Source: Cotesia glomerata
Lineage: Eukaryota; Arthropoda; Insecta; Hymenoptera; Braconidae
Assembly: GCF_020080835.1 (NCBI RefSeq)
Contig: NC_058163.1
Location: 26,672,131-26,736,130, forward strand
Length of the DNA stretch: 64,000 nucleotides
Direction: 5' to 3'
Below are positions 39,701 through 49,300 of this stretch, one piece after another. The translations under genes and the position numbers were made by a program. How positions within the stretch are numbered: the first letter of the stretch is position 1; the number at the start of each line of letters is the position of its first letter. Under the pieces are notes generated by a model. It did no database searches. It had not been told where the DNA came from and was given only the letters and a program-made list of their open reading frames with translations.

Positions 39701-42700
39701 AATATTTTTCCTCTATTTTCTGGGAGAGCTTCTTCACATTTAAACTAATAAATTTTTAAAGATTCAGTCAAAAATACTCCAGTCAAAGTTTTTTACTCTT
39801 AACATGCTTCTCATATACTACACACTGATAGAAGGATTTGTTTATAGTTAAAAAGATTTGTTAATATTTAACAAATGATTTATTAGAAGCCGTTTGTTAG
39901 TCCTTAACAAATATTTCTCAGTATTGAAAAAGATTTATTAATATTTAATAAATGAATATCAGATTTGTTAAATACAAACAAATCATTTTAAATACTAAGA
40001 AATATTTGTTTAATACTAAAAAGTGGTCTCTAATAAATGATTTGTTAACTATTAATAAATATTATTTAATATAAATAAATCTTTCTATCAGTGCACGGAA
40101 GAAAAAAATTTAACTTGACCAAAAGCTTCAAAAGCTAAAGTTTGTAAAAATTACAAGTAGTATTTTAAACCTCTGAACTACTTATCCACCGTAACATTCC
40201 CTGCGAAAATATGTCATGCGCATTTCGACAAAGATTTATTTCGTCCCAGCGTTGCATCAAATTTCGCTTGAAAATTTTTAATTTCGTGCATCAAAATTTA
40301 ATGTAAAATAAATAAAAACTTCAAAGTAAGTCAACTATCGGAAAATAAACACAAGATTTATTCCCGACTAACCGTAAGAAAAAAAAAGAATTAATCCACT
40401 TCTTAATTACAAATAAATAATGGAGTTAGTTGCTATTTTTTGAAACTCTCAGCTTATAAAATCATACAACCTCTCCATTTAACATTTTTATTACCAGCGT
40501 AATGCGTAATTACAACATCGTACTCAGTCTTCAGTATTTTCCATGAGCATTAGAGTCAATTTGCAGAGATATTAATCTTGAGTTTGACCTCAGCACCGGG
40601 AAAAAGCTATTTACATCGATCCAACAACAGTTGAGCACGCACCCACCTAAACAACTGGGCCAAGTTCGTACTTTATATCTCTGTGTTTTATCTTTGTCTT
40701 TGCTATTGTTTTTATCTATCTGTCTTTATTTGTATCCATTGTCGATATTTACCCTCAAAAGCTCGACCCTTTGTTTCTAATACTTGAGTTCCGTATAGGT
40801 AAGGGATTACTTTATCAACTTTTAGCCCACTTTTCATCTATTCCAACTAAAATAAAAAAAAAAACCTTTTTTTTCTTACTTTCATTCCTACTTATATCGA
40901 TAAAAATCTTTTTTCCTTAATTCAGCTTATTTCCGTAATAATATCATACTACGATAAAATATGTCGGAAATTAAATTACTTGGAAGCTATTTAGATCGGT
41001 AAACATTCTGTCAAATATAATAATAACAGCACTAAATTGTTTTCACCACTTTTAGTATATTGATGCAGAATATTTATGCTTTTAATGAACCAAGTCTCGA
41101 ATTAAGTCTATTTTGACAGAATTTAATTAACATCCACGACATTTTGAGCGTGAGGCTGAAGCTGTCATCTTTAGGCTGGATCTAATGGAATAATTTATCG
41201 TTTAAACTTCCAAATTTACATTTTGCTTCGATAAGGATTGAAGTTTCTTTCATAACTTTGATCATAACTGCAACTGCTTTGTTTAGAAAAGCTTTTGAAA
41301 GTGGAAACAAAGTTCGGAAAAAAATTGTAGTGTAACATTCACACAGTGAGCTCGTATAATTTTCACCGCACCAACAAATGTGGTTTAAATTTCATTGTGG
41401 ATTTAGCAGCAGTACTTTCATTAACTCCACTAAGTGCTTTGTGGTGTTCAATGAACAATTTTTTTCGTTTCTGTTGCCACACAATTTTTTATACATGCTC
41501 GGATGTTTTACTTGTTTTTGGTTACGACATTAAATTAATTGCGTTTACTCCAACTGTAGTAAATTGAGTCAGAAATAATCATTAACGCCAAAATTACGTT
41601 TTTAAAAACTCATTATAGGGTAAAAGCCCCAATTATTGACAGGGGTCTAAATATTGACACTCTAAATTATTTTTAAATATATTTAATCATCTGTAATAAG
41701 AATAACTATCATATAAATTTTTAATAAATTCTAATTCATTAAAAAGTTTAAAAAAATTCAAAATATTAAATATTAATTATTAAAGAAAAATAAATTAGCA
41801 CCAGTTCATCAAACCAGCTTACAAACATTTATTTGATTGCTTAAAAAAAAAATGAATTAATAACTTTGTCTCTAATAGTGTCAATAATTGAGGCTTTTAC
41901 CTTAGTTCTTACACGGAAAAAAGTAAACTGTAATAAATAACAGTCGATTTATAATAAGTAATGATCAACTGCTAAAAATTACCATATCAAACAGTAAAAT
42001 CGTGATTTTACTATTCACTCTATAATATTTACCATTTAAACGTTACAATTTACTCTTTCCATGGAAGAAAATACTATTTCAAACAGTAATATTCGCTATG
42101 TAAATGTCTAAAATGTTTAAGTATAATAATTAAGAATTCAGACTTTGATATTTATCATTTCGTACCCAAAAAATGATCTTATGATACATAAAAAGTATAA
42201 AATAAAGTTAGTAGATTTCTAATACAAGCAACGTCAATATTTACAAAGTAAAATAGTAAATTTTAAACGCAACGCTAAAAATCAAACTGTAATTATTGAT
42301 TTGTTTGGACTGGTAAAATGTATATTTTAAAAGTATAATTTTTACTGTTTGAAATGTTAAATTCTCCCAGAGTGAGACCCCCTTCTTTTTCATCTGAGTT
42401 CCCCTTCTCCTCATAATATGGACTATATATTGAAATGGCAATTTTTACTGTTTGAAACTGTAATTTTTTAAGATAAAAGAGTCGTTATTTACTATAGTGA
42501 CAGCTACTCATCACTTATTTTGGATATTAAATTATAAATTGTGGCTTTTATACTTTCTACATTAAGTTCTGTAATATTTATATTTTTGCCACCCCGATGT
42601 CCGCTTTACTGTTTGAAACTATAAAAATTAACCGGAATCCGAGTGAATATTACAGTTTACTTTTTTTCGTGTAAGAAACATTTCTTGGTTTAAGTAAATT

Positions 42701-45700
42701 TTACTTGATTAAAGAATTTTTCTCTTGATTCAAGTTAATTTTTTTTTTCAGTGTAACTTTGTCTCTAATAGTGTCAATAATTGAGGCTTTTACCTTAGTT
42801 TTTAGTTAAAAAATTAATTTATAAAATTATATATTTTTTCTATGTCACAAACTTAAAACAGGTCCAAAAATAGAAAAACTTCACATAAAACCCAACCTGT
42901 AAGTTCCATCATCAAAACTCGAGATTTGAAGTAGATTTAAAAAGACAAGAAATTTTTTTCTTTATCTTCGAAGACAAATGAAGAACTTACTGTTCAGATC
43001 TGTCCCTCAGAGCAAAAATAGCCGTTAGTTTCACAATAAAAGCTTACTCTCAATCCCTCTCGATTCCGATCACTCGTTAAACCTCTTTGCATCGTCATCT
43101 ATAAACTCGACCCTCGGTTTGTCGGACCGAATCAAGTGCTCTATCCCTTATAACATTTTTGCTTACTTTGTACAACTCACTCTTCGTCTACGCACTGGAA
43201 TATTCTCTCATCAAAATATTAACAACAGAATTTTTCCATTGTTACATATAAGTATTCTCTCGAAGATCAAGTGTTAGAGAGTCGAATATTGATTCGATAT
43301 AAATTCCCGTAAAGATAAAATATAAAACGCAGAAAGTAGGGATAAAAAAGTGAGTGCCATTTGTAGAAGCCACAGGATCTCTCTTGGGAGAGTAACTTAC
43401 ATTATTTTTCCCCAACATTTTTTTCACCCTAGCAAAGGGGAAAAAGTCCGAATAAAAGCAAGAATCGATTGACTTTACGTTTAGCAACCGACAGAATGAT
43501 GCGAAAGAAAAGTTGATTAAATTTTAAATCCTTCCTAAGTATAACAATAAAAAAAGCTAGAGCAAAAAAATATGCCTTCACAATAAACTTTTTATAACAA
43601 CTTATCTAGTTATTTACATTTTTTCTGCTTCAGAAATTAGTATCTTATTCTTCGGCACTTTAAGGTATAAATTAAACATTGCGGAATATTTTAATAAATT
43701 ACTTTTGATATCAAAATTAATGAATAATTTTACTGTCACTCACGTTTACTTTTGTTATAATTTATTATGAAGATAATAATTGATGATTGGTGCGAAAGAA
43801 TAAGATTTCTGAGATAAATTAGGATGAAAAATGTCTAGAATTGTTTTACGGCTTCGGAGGCAAATAAAGTTATACAAAAGCAAGAAACAGTCTCCAATCG
43901 AGCATTTTATTGGCGTCTGTTATCGGCAACACTTCTTAAACCTTACAACAGTTTGGCAATTTTACTTTTTTTTCTTTGTTCACTTCAATGTGTACATTTA
44001 TTTTAACTTTTACGGCTTTGCTTTTAGTTATTTTTCAAGGATTTCATTTTCTGGGTGGTTTTATTTGTGGGAATATAAATAATTGAATTCATGCTAATTT
44101 TTTAGTTAAAAAGTTAAAATTATTAGAGAAATTGATCGTCTATCACAATCTGTTTGGAAAAAAAAAAAAAAAAAAAATGATACGCGTTTTATATCTAATC
44201 GATCATTTCTCATACAATTCCAATATTGGTATTACACTTGTTATATAATGGATTGAAATATGTTTCAGCTGGTGCTTTTCATGTATAATTCTTTTTCTAG
44301 AAACCTTTTGTTCTGCATATATTCTAAATCTAGTCCTTGGGGCCAATATTTTGAAATATAACATCTATACTAATAAATGGAGAGCCGGTTTTTTTGTCCG
44401 GTTAAACTGCGAAAACTACTGAACCGATCGGAATAATACTTATACCATAAGATGCAGTGTGTTTCGGAGAAGGTTTTAGTATATGATACGTTGGTGATTA
44501 CTTATTCGGAGCCTATGTTTTTTTGACTTAGAAATAATGAATTTTTATAGTAACTAAACTTATTCTATTTATTTGTCATTTGTTTAAAATAAATTTTTTA
44601 ATTCTATTTGTTATGTTTATATACTAGGCAGATTTCTTCACTTATGAGACCTGCAATTTCTTTAACTGAAACTTTCAATGCTCATTAAAATTTTTTTTTT
44701 TCGTATCAATTATTATTAATTTTTGTAAGAAAGACACGAGATTGTTATAATGATTGCACATTGAAAGTTACAATGAATATTAGCTAGAATAATTACATGG
44801 ATAAAAGGTGGATGCCAATTCGATAGAATTGGGAATCTGTGCAAGTTAAAACAATACTCTAATTAAATTTCAAGTCTAGATCTAAAAATGCAATTCTATA
44901 AAGTGCCCAGCGGAAAGGGCGAGTAATAGTTAGTTAAATATAAAACACTAGTAATACTTACACGTCTCCTTGCTATTTGTTGATCAAATCGATGCCTACA
45001 ACCGATAAGACACTCCCATATTCCAGCGCCAGTTCTGCTATTTTTGTACTGGCTATCAGTACTCCCATTTTGATATTCACTTTGATAATCCTCTTCAGCA
45101 AATTGATAAACGTATCCACAATCATCTGGGCTTCCGAGTAACGCTGTTGCCGATAGTTGATGACTCCCCGAACTCCTGAAAAGTTTATTATCAAATATAT
45201 TTTAATCGATCAGTGATTATTTGATTAATGATTCATGATCGTAAGATGTAATACTGTTGCACTAAAAAAAAAGAGCATAAAAAATTGTGTTGTGTAAAAA
45301 AACAATATCCTAATGGGAAAACAAGGTTAATGATTTAAATAAATCGATTACATGGCTGTGTTAGTTTTCTGCTTCTGACGAGAGAGGAATGTCTTGTAAC
45401 GTGATTCTATTGACCATAAACCGATGTACAACTTGCGGAAAACCCTCAACACTGATGTATATATTGTATTAGTGTAGTATTGTGGCAAAAAGAGACAGAA
45501 GTGAGATATTGGTGAGAATAGAAAGGAATAGAATGCTTTGAGATTTAACACAATGCGATGGATATCCACTGACATATCCAGCAAGTCTGTACTACCATTG
45601 AGCTCTTTGCATTGAAAATTATCACAACTTGCCACAATGTGGCTTGTTTCACACGGCCCGATTCTCTGGATGACTAGTTCTCTAAATCGGGCTTACTGTC

Positions 45701-46020
45701 TGCACTTATGCACCTCTATTTAGTGGAACGATTGTCTGTTTCATTATTTAATGTACATTATTTTTGGTTTCATAATTGCAATTTAAAAATACAAATAAAT
45801 CTGCTTCTAGAAGTAATTAGGACAATATTAATTAAAAATATTTATTATTTGGATATTTTTAGAACCAAGAAGATATTTTCATTCATTTTTTCAGAATTTA
45901 TGTGCAATTCACGTTTTTTAAGAGTTATTTGAATATCTTTAAAATTATTACAAAAAGAGGAGCAAGCTTTTAAATTAATTTTACTTATAAGGTAACAAAA
46001 AAAGAATTTTTTTTATTGTA

Positions 46021-46054
<34 letters not shown>

Positions 46055-49000
46055 ACTTAAAAATATCAGGATATATTTAAGGGATTTTATCAAAAATTTT
46101 GAGGAAAAAGTTTCGGTAATTAGTACATTTTTTAAATCGAATTTCTATTAATTTTTAAATTTGAATAAAGAACAAAAATTCCATTTAAATATTACATTTT
46201 TTGAAAGTTTTACATTTTTTTTTATTTTCACTCACTTCTAAAGTGTCTGAAAACAGTTTTAGTACAAAAGTATGAAAAGAAACTTTTTTCTTTTCAAGTC
46301 TCATAAAAAAAAAAAAAAAAAAAATAAAAAAACCAGAAAATAAATTGACAAACATAAAAGGCATAAAAGTGTCATGTAATGTCTTAATTTAAAAGTTTGA
46401 CAAATTTTACAGTAAAAAAAAATTGTTAAAGTATTTCGGTTAAATTCCGGTTGTCTCTTATAGCCGAAGACATCTTGTTCACCACGTAAATTTTTGTAAA
46501 AAAACATGTCCGTGCAGCTATATAAATATTTCTATGAATGAGATAAGGATTGTTGGCCGATGTCCCAGAGACCGAGTTTTCAAACTCGTGGCATCGGGTA
46601 TTCCGGACACGGGGATGGAATCACGCTCGAGCCTCTTCTCTTTCTTTAATTCCGTCTTTCTCAAGCCTCTGCAATGCGACTACTGCAGCTTCACAAATAT
46701 TTAATAAACGACATTACTGTTAGTGGTTTTACGACTAAAATCGCCCAAGAGTCTCCTAGTTACCTAGCCATTAACCAAATACTTCGGTAGAACCGAAGAA
46801 TTTCACGACACCGAAAAATTTCAAAACATAAAAAGTATAATACTTAAAATTTAATCAAAACTTCTCCTGTTTTGGCGTTAATTACTTAGTTGCTCGAAGA
46901 AGATGAACATTAGAAGTTTTTGATACATGCTGAGACTAAGGCTTCATATAAGTTCGGAGTTTATACAACTATCACTATGCTACCGAAATAATTTTGTAAT
47001 AAGGCTGCAACGTCGTAGTAGTGCATAGCTTACACTAAAAAAAAAAAAAATTGACTTGATTCGAGAGAAGAATTCTTGTACCAATAAAATAATTTTGAAA
47101 AGGCTAATTGCACTGAGAGAAAAATATGGTCAACTGAACTAGGAAAATTTAGTTAAATAGCATCACCACTATTTAATTGCAGTTCTTGTACCTAACATTA
47201 TTTATTATATTGAACCCCAATAGATAATTACTTAAACTATTTTCAGTTAAATATCAGCTTGATAGCCATCTTGATTAACTTTAACTCAGAAAACAGAAAA
47301 AATAATTCGGATAGCTCGGACCGGGAATCGAACCCGGATCTTTTGGTTACGAACTAAGGGCTCTTCCAGTTTAGCTATCTGAGACGTTGTCCGTAAAAAC
47401 CTTTCAGTCACCTAATATCTTTTTGTTTAACACGATAACATAAACATATTTATTAAAATATAGTCGATATAACTATTTATCAATAGTTACTTAAACTAAT
47501 GCATAGTTTGAGTAACTACAAAAAAAAAATTCAGAAAACTATATTTTCATAATTGTGATGTTATGATTCAGTTAACTATGCACTTTTCTCTCAGGGTGTC
47601 TTGAATCAAGACGGAAAATTCTTGAATCAAGTGAAATTTACTTGAACCAAAAAAAATTTCTTAGTTTAAGAATTTTTCTACTTAAGAGTCCAGTCCCTAT
47701 GATTAAAGCTTTTTATTTCTCTTCTAAACAAAAAAGATTTTCTAGGATTTACTAAGATCCTTGTAGAGAATGTGAAAACGATTCGATTGGTATATAACAA
47801 TCATTAGAAATAACTTTATCGAAAGTTTTAAAACCTAAACTAGTTTAACCTTAACAACTATTACTTTTACAATACCCACGGGGAAATATAAAAATGAAAA
47901 TTAAAAATTTTTTTTAAGTTAGTAAACTAATCAACTGTTTGGCCTAGGATCCTTGTAGAGGATGTGAAAACGATTCGATTGATACATAACAATCATTAGA
48001 AATAAATTTATCGAAAGTTTTAAAACCTAAACTAGTTTAACCTTAACAACTATTGCTAACAATACCCACGCGGAAATGTAAAAATGATAATTCTTAATTT
48101 TTTTCAAGTTAGTAAGCTAATCAACTGTTTGGCCTAGGATCCTTGTAGAGGATGTGAAAACGATTCGATTGGTACATAACAATCATTAGAAATAAATTTA
48201 TCGAAAGTTTTAAAGCCTTATCTTACTCACCCTTATTTAAACTTACTTAAACTAGGCACGCGGGCATTTTATCGTGATTGCATTACGAGTGCAACAAGGA
48301 TAGTACCCTTTTTTCACCGTGAGTGTGACGCGAGAAAAAGATGGGACTTGCTGTTAATTCAAGAAGATTAAAATGTCTTCAAAATTATATACTTTATTTA
48401 AGAACATTTTTTTTCGGTGTACACTGATAGAAGGATTTATTTGTATTAAAAAAATATTTGTTAATAGTTAACAAATCATTTATTAGAGACCATTTTTTAG
48501 TATCAAACAAATATTTCTTAGTATTTAAAATGATTTGTTTGTATTTAATAAATCTGATATTCATTTATTAAATATTAATAAATCTTTTTAAATACTAAGA
48601 AATATTTGTTAAGGACTAAAAAGTGGTCTCTAATAAATGATTTGTTAAATATTAACAAATATTTTTAACTATAAACAAATCCTTTTATCAGTGTATGCAT
48701 AATTATGCAAGTATTGCCTTCATATTTATTTGGAGTTTCCGGAGCAGATTGGGGCAGCTGGCTGCGAAAGTTAGAATGCAAGATTTGCTTACAAGCTGCA
48801 TGCCGATTGACAGAAACTATAGAATTTCCCGTTTTATCAATGAAACATGGTTAAGTTAAGTTAAACTTAACTAGAACGCTAAACACTGATGACTATTTGT
48901 ATGCAGACTGATAGCGAATTCTGGCTTTCCAACTTTTGCAGTCAGATTGCCACAAATCTAAGAGTAATATCTGAACAGTCTGTACTGGATTTGCCAACTC

Positions 49001-49300
49001 GTCTTCTTTTAAAATATTTCTCTCAGATTAAATAATTTTTTAGTTGCAATGAAACATCAAATAAGTATTTTTTCAGATTAAAAAAAAAAAGATTAATCTT
49101 TTTAATTATAAAAAATTAATAACAAAAACTTGTAAATTAAACTGGAAGCAAGGCACTTTTTTGCAAGGATTTAAAATTAATCTGATATTATAATTTAAGT
49201 CCTTGTGTTATAATGTAAGAAGAGAAGATTAATTAACAGTTTAGTTGAAAGTTGATACAAACCCAAGGTAATGCTTGGACGCGACAGACTCCCATGACAT
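22504..49300 (-). CDS. Rapsyn: Rapsyn (43-kDa receptor-associated protein of the synapse)
   Basis: Ten coding exons, minus strand: 49300-49263 (tentative), 45175-44962, 38197-38046, 34316-34170, 27308-27149, 25865-25665, 24663-24565, 23630-23439, 22967-22768, 22702-22504; phases agree and give 533 aa. Rapsyn scaffolds and clusters nicotinic acetylcholine receptors under the postsynaptic membrane. Seen: IWECLIGCRHRFDQQIARRR joined to VEQGLKLYRAHKQQAAVRKW (compare human QQIEKGLQLY); a TPR superhelix from about residue 85 to 400 (for example AYLNLARAHERLGLLDKALG); and a C-terminal RING-H2 at 442-488 with CGGC, PCSHILH, C469 and CPDC. It then ends in a Ser/Leu-rich tail of about 45 aa. The exon 3 donor is GC (CAG|GCATGT) if the conserved protein is to be made; a GT donor 27 bp downstream would add nine residues. 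The intron between 34170 and 27308 holds another gene on the plus strand. Introns elsewhere reach 6.8 kb and are repeat-rich. Human rapsyn has 412 aa; the extra length is N- and C-terminal. Confidence 0.92.
24106..24320. repeat. GC-rich double-hairpin element, copy 1 (rapsyn intron)
   Basis: Two consecutive stem-loops. The first has outer arms TACACACCTAGGGAAGTAAA and TTTACTTCCCGAGGAGTGTA, then CTCAGATCACATGT / ACATGTGATCTGAG, and a CCGAGGCGAAGCCGAGG head. The second has TTTTTGCTCG..GGCGGAAAG.GGCAAC pairing with GTTGCC.CTTTCCGCC.GG.GGGCAAAAA. A second copy is at 36871-37090. Its GC content is far above that of its surroundings. Confidence 0.8.
24729..24762. repeat. Poly(T) tract
   Basis: A run of about 34 T. 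Similar long runs occur at 46028-46052 (A), 44159-44177 (A) and 56642-56674 (T). They may mark poly(A) ends of retroposed copies, but no body was recognised beside them. Confidence 0.7.
26073..27134 (-). mobile_element. Composite foldback repeat, copy B (rapsyn intron)
   Basis: Reverse-orientation copy of 11402-12478. The palindromic half is 26073-26601 and the unique half 26602-27134, ending in the same hairpin and CAGATTCGGTAGAATCTG mirror. It takes up about 83% of the 1283-bp rapsyn intron and stops 14 nt inside the splice donor at 27148. Confidence 0.85.
27309..28797. other. Rapsyn intron segment upstream of the nested gene
   Basis: 27560-28250 has a base composition unlike its flanks. 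It reads ATCTCGAAAAGTTTTCAACC, GATGAAACTTGGTACACATA and ATGGCGGCCATTT, phrases common in dispersed insect repeats, but no ends could be placed. The last few hundred bases before 28798 are the likely promoter of the EB-module gene. No clear core promoter motif is seen. Confidence 0.35.
28798..33961 (+). CDS. Secreted EB/EGF-like multi-module cysteine-rich protein, nested in rapsyn
   Basis: Twelve exons: 28798-28920, 28999-29083, 29170-29418, 29493-29747, 31101-31337, 31412-31660, 31730-31978, 32047-32292, 32369-32614, 33231-33482, 33587-33838, 33918-33961; all joins are in phase and give 828 aa. Exon 1 encodes a signal peptide (ILFFIIVTFSSAFS). Exon 2 encodes CNPDFWRPCCNL..CNKTW. Exons 3-11 each encode one module of 79-84 aa, normally with 12 cysteines in two six-cysteine halves (C-x5-C...CxC...C), typified by CAPTLG..C..D..CA..NA.C..N.C.C. 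All nine module exons are phase 1-1. Proteins of this look are annotated in insects as EB-module or 'prion-like-(Q/N-rich) domain-bearing protein 25'-like. No membrane segment is seen after the signal, so it is probably secreted. The role is unknown. It lies wholly inside one rapsyn intron on the other strand. The exon 2 acceptor (GAACAG|TGC) lacks a good pyrimidine tract and is the weakest join. Confidence 0.85.
29764..30791 (-). mobile_element. Composite foldback repeat, copy C (EB gene intron)
   Basis: Third copy of the 11402-12478 element, same orientation as copy B. Palindrome at 29764-30265, unique half to about 30791. It makes up 76% of this 1353-bp intron and starts 16 nt after the splice donor at 29748. 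Most other introns of the gene are 68-104 bp, so the insertion explains this long one. Confidence 0.85.
32776..32895. mobile_element. Short MITE-like inverted repeat
   Basis: GTCTAAATTACATTTGAT at 32776-32793 is mirrored exactly by ATCAAATGTAATTTAGAC at 32878-32895. It lies in the 616-bp EB-gene intron. Confidence 0.65.
32992..33145. mobile_element. MITE-like element, TIR CACTACAAATTCAAGTGTTT
   Basis: The left end CACTACAAATTCAAGTGTTT is mirrored by the right end (reverse complement CACTGTAAAGCCAAGTGTTT) with four mismatches in the first 20 bp. The interior repeats GTAGTCACTTTTAAAA. Together with 32776-32895 it accounts for most of the second long intron of the EB gene. Confidence 0.65.
34055..34070 (+). 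terminator. Candidate polyadenylation signal of the EB-module gene
   Basis: GAAAATAAATAAAATATT lies about 100 bp after the stop at 33961 and contains overlapping AATAAA hexamers. It is also only about 100 bp from the rapsyn exon (34170-34316) on the other strand. Confidence 0.5.
34317..36587. other. Rapsyn intron, no gene seen
   Basis: Mixed AT-rich sequence. 35690-36430 is somewhat less AT-rich and has overlapping short open frames on both strands, the longest 94 codons at 36151-36435 (+). None resembles a known domain, and no splice or start context supports one. A decayed mobile element is possible. Confidence 0.4.
36588..37485. mobile_element. TIR element with internal AACAAA repeats, carrying a nested insertion
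   Basis: The left end CACGCAGAAAAAAATTTTGT is mirrored by the right end (reverse complement CACGCATAAAAATAATTTTT). Around the middle are repeated blocks such as AGAATTTGTTGGAG and AACAAA. The GC-rich double hairpin at 36871-37090 sits inside it. Confidence 0.6.
36871..37090. repeat. GC-rich double-hairpin element, copy 2
   Basis: Same architecture as 24106-24320: outer arms ATTTCTTACCTAGAGCAGGA / TCCTGCCCGTGGTGAGAAT, the head GACCGAGGCGAAGCCGAGGTC, and the second stem TTTTTCTCCTCGACGGAGGC / GCCCGGAGGGGAGAAAAA. Several stem positions differ from copy 1 on both sides at once. Confidence 0.8.
39823..40093. mobile_element. Palindromic MITE, TIR CACTGATAGAAGGATTTG
   Basis: A near-full-length palindrome of about 270 bp. 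CACTGATAGAAGGATTTGTT is mirrored by AATCTTTCTATCAGTG. The arms carry TTAACAAATGATTTATTAGA. A sister copy is at 48422-48693 and an older relative at 18255-18541. Confidence 0.75.
41617..42800. mobile_element. TIR element (GGTAAAAGCC ends) interrupted by a second element
   Basis: The original element starts AGGGTAAAAGCCCCAATTAT and ends TCAATAATTGAGGCTTTTAC at about 41905. Its last 47 bp (41861-41907) recur at 42754-42800. Between lie a TIR element at 41909-42674 and a fragment of the TTGATTCAAG family at 42677-42753. The small palindrome at 60345-60490 has similar ends. Confidence 0.6.
41909..42674. mobile_element. TIR element, ends TTACACGGAAAAAAGTAAAC
   Basis: TTACACGGAAAAAAGTAAAC plus TGTAAT is mirrored at 42647-42674 (ATTACAG then TTTACTTTTTTTCGTGTAA). 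The interior repeats ACTGTTTGAAA and similar. A related shorter element is at 62521-62797 with CACGGAAAAAAGAAAACTCG ends. No coding frame. Confidence 0.7.
44364..44525 (+). mobile_element. Possible Helitron-like terminus
   Basis: TCTATACTAATAAATGGAGA followed by GCCGGTTTTTTTGTCCGGTT and AAACTGCGAAAACTACTGAA matches the style of Helitron-type 5' ends in insects (A|TCTATACTAATA at an AT site). No 3' hairpin-CTRR end was found, so the right boundary is arbitrary. Confidence 0.35.
45176..47110. other. Rapsyn intron, unassigned
   Basis: No gene seen. 45340-45720 is less AT-rich, with an uninterrupted 95-codon minus-strand frame lacking recognisable similarity. 46545-46760 is a GC-richer patch containing CCGAGTTTTCAAACTCG and CATCGGGTATTCCGGACAC, which looks like repeat or SINE material but was not classified. 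Confidence 0.35.
47111..47598. mobile_element. TIR element containing a tRNA-like segment
   Basis: The ends CACTGAGAGAAAAATATGGT and, inverted, CACCCTGAGAGAAAAGTGCA define about 488 bp. It is inserted in a copy of the TTGAATCAAG family, remnants of which lie at 47030-47110 and 47599-47690. Confidence 0.6.
47314..47384 (-). pseudogene. tRNA-like sequence (degenerate)
   Basis: Minus strand: A box TAGCTAAACTGG, B box GGTTCGATTCC in a perfect CCGGG/CCCGG T-stem, and an anticodon loop TTCGTAA (CGT, a Thr anticodon). The acceptor stem has two mismatches of seven, the D-stem one, and the anticodon stem two, so it is a pseudogene or the head of a tRNA-derived SINE. Confidence 0.6.
47756..48216. repeat. 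Tandem repeat, period about 191 bp, 2.4 copies
   Basis: GATCCTTGTAGAGGATGTGA with ACGATTCGATTGGTACATAA starts at 47756, 47948 and 48138. The full units include AACAATCATTAGAAATAA, TTATCGAAAGTTTTAAAACC and ATCAACTGTTTGGCCTAG. The third unit is cut at about 48216. Confidence 0.85.
48422..48693. mobile_element. Palindromic MITE, TIR CACTGATAGAAGGATTT
   Basis: Sister of 39823-40093. CACTGATAGAAGGATTTATT is mirrored by AAATCCTTTTATCAGTG, with internal TTAGAGACCA / TGGTCTCTAA arms. Confidence 0.75.
49263..49300 (-). CDS. Rapsyn: Tentative first coding exon of rapsyn
   Basis: ATG at 49300 gives MSWESVASKHYLG and leaves two bases at a GG|GTTTGT donor. That phase fits the acceptor at 45175, where the frame with no stop requires an incoming phase of 2. 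The donor is weak and the peptide is not clearly conserved, so another upstream exon could replace it. With this start there is no Met-Gly for N-myristoylation, unlike the vertebrate protein. Confidence 0.4.

Larger units (their letters stand above)
38198..44961. other. Large rapsyn intron, no gene seen
   Basis: 6.8 kb of AT-rich sequence with MITE-like elements listed separately. No exon-like open frame with known similarity. 38880-39010 is less AT-rich and unassigned. Confidence 0.5.

Noticed and set aside
46545..46620. Possible tRNA gene
   Set aside because: GGTATTCCGGAC is not a usable B box and no cloverleaf can be drawn.
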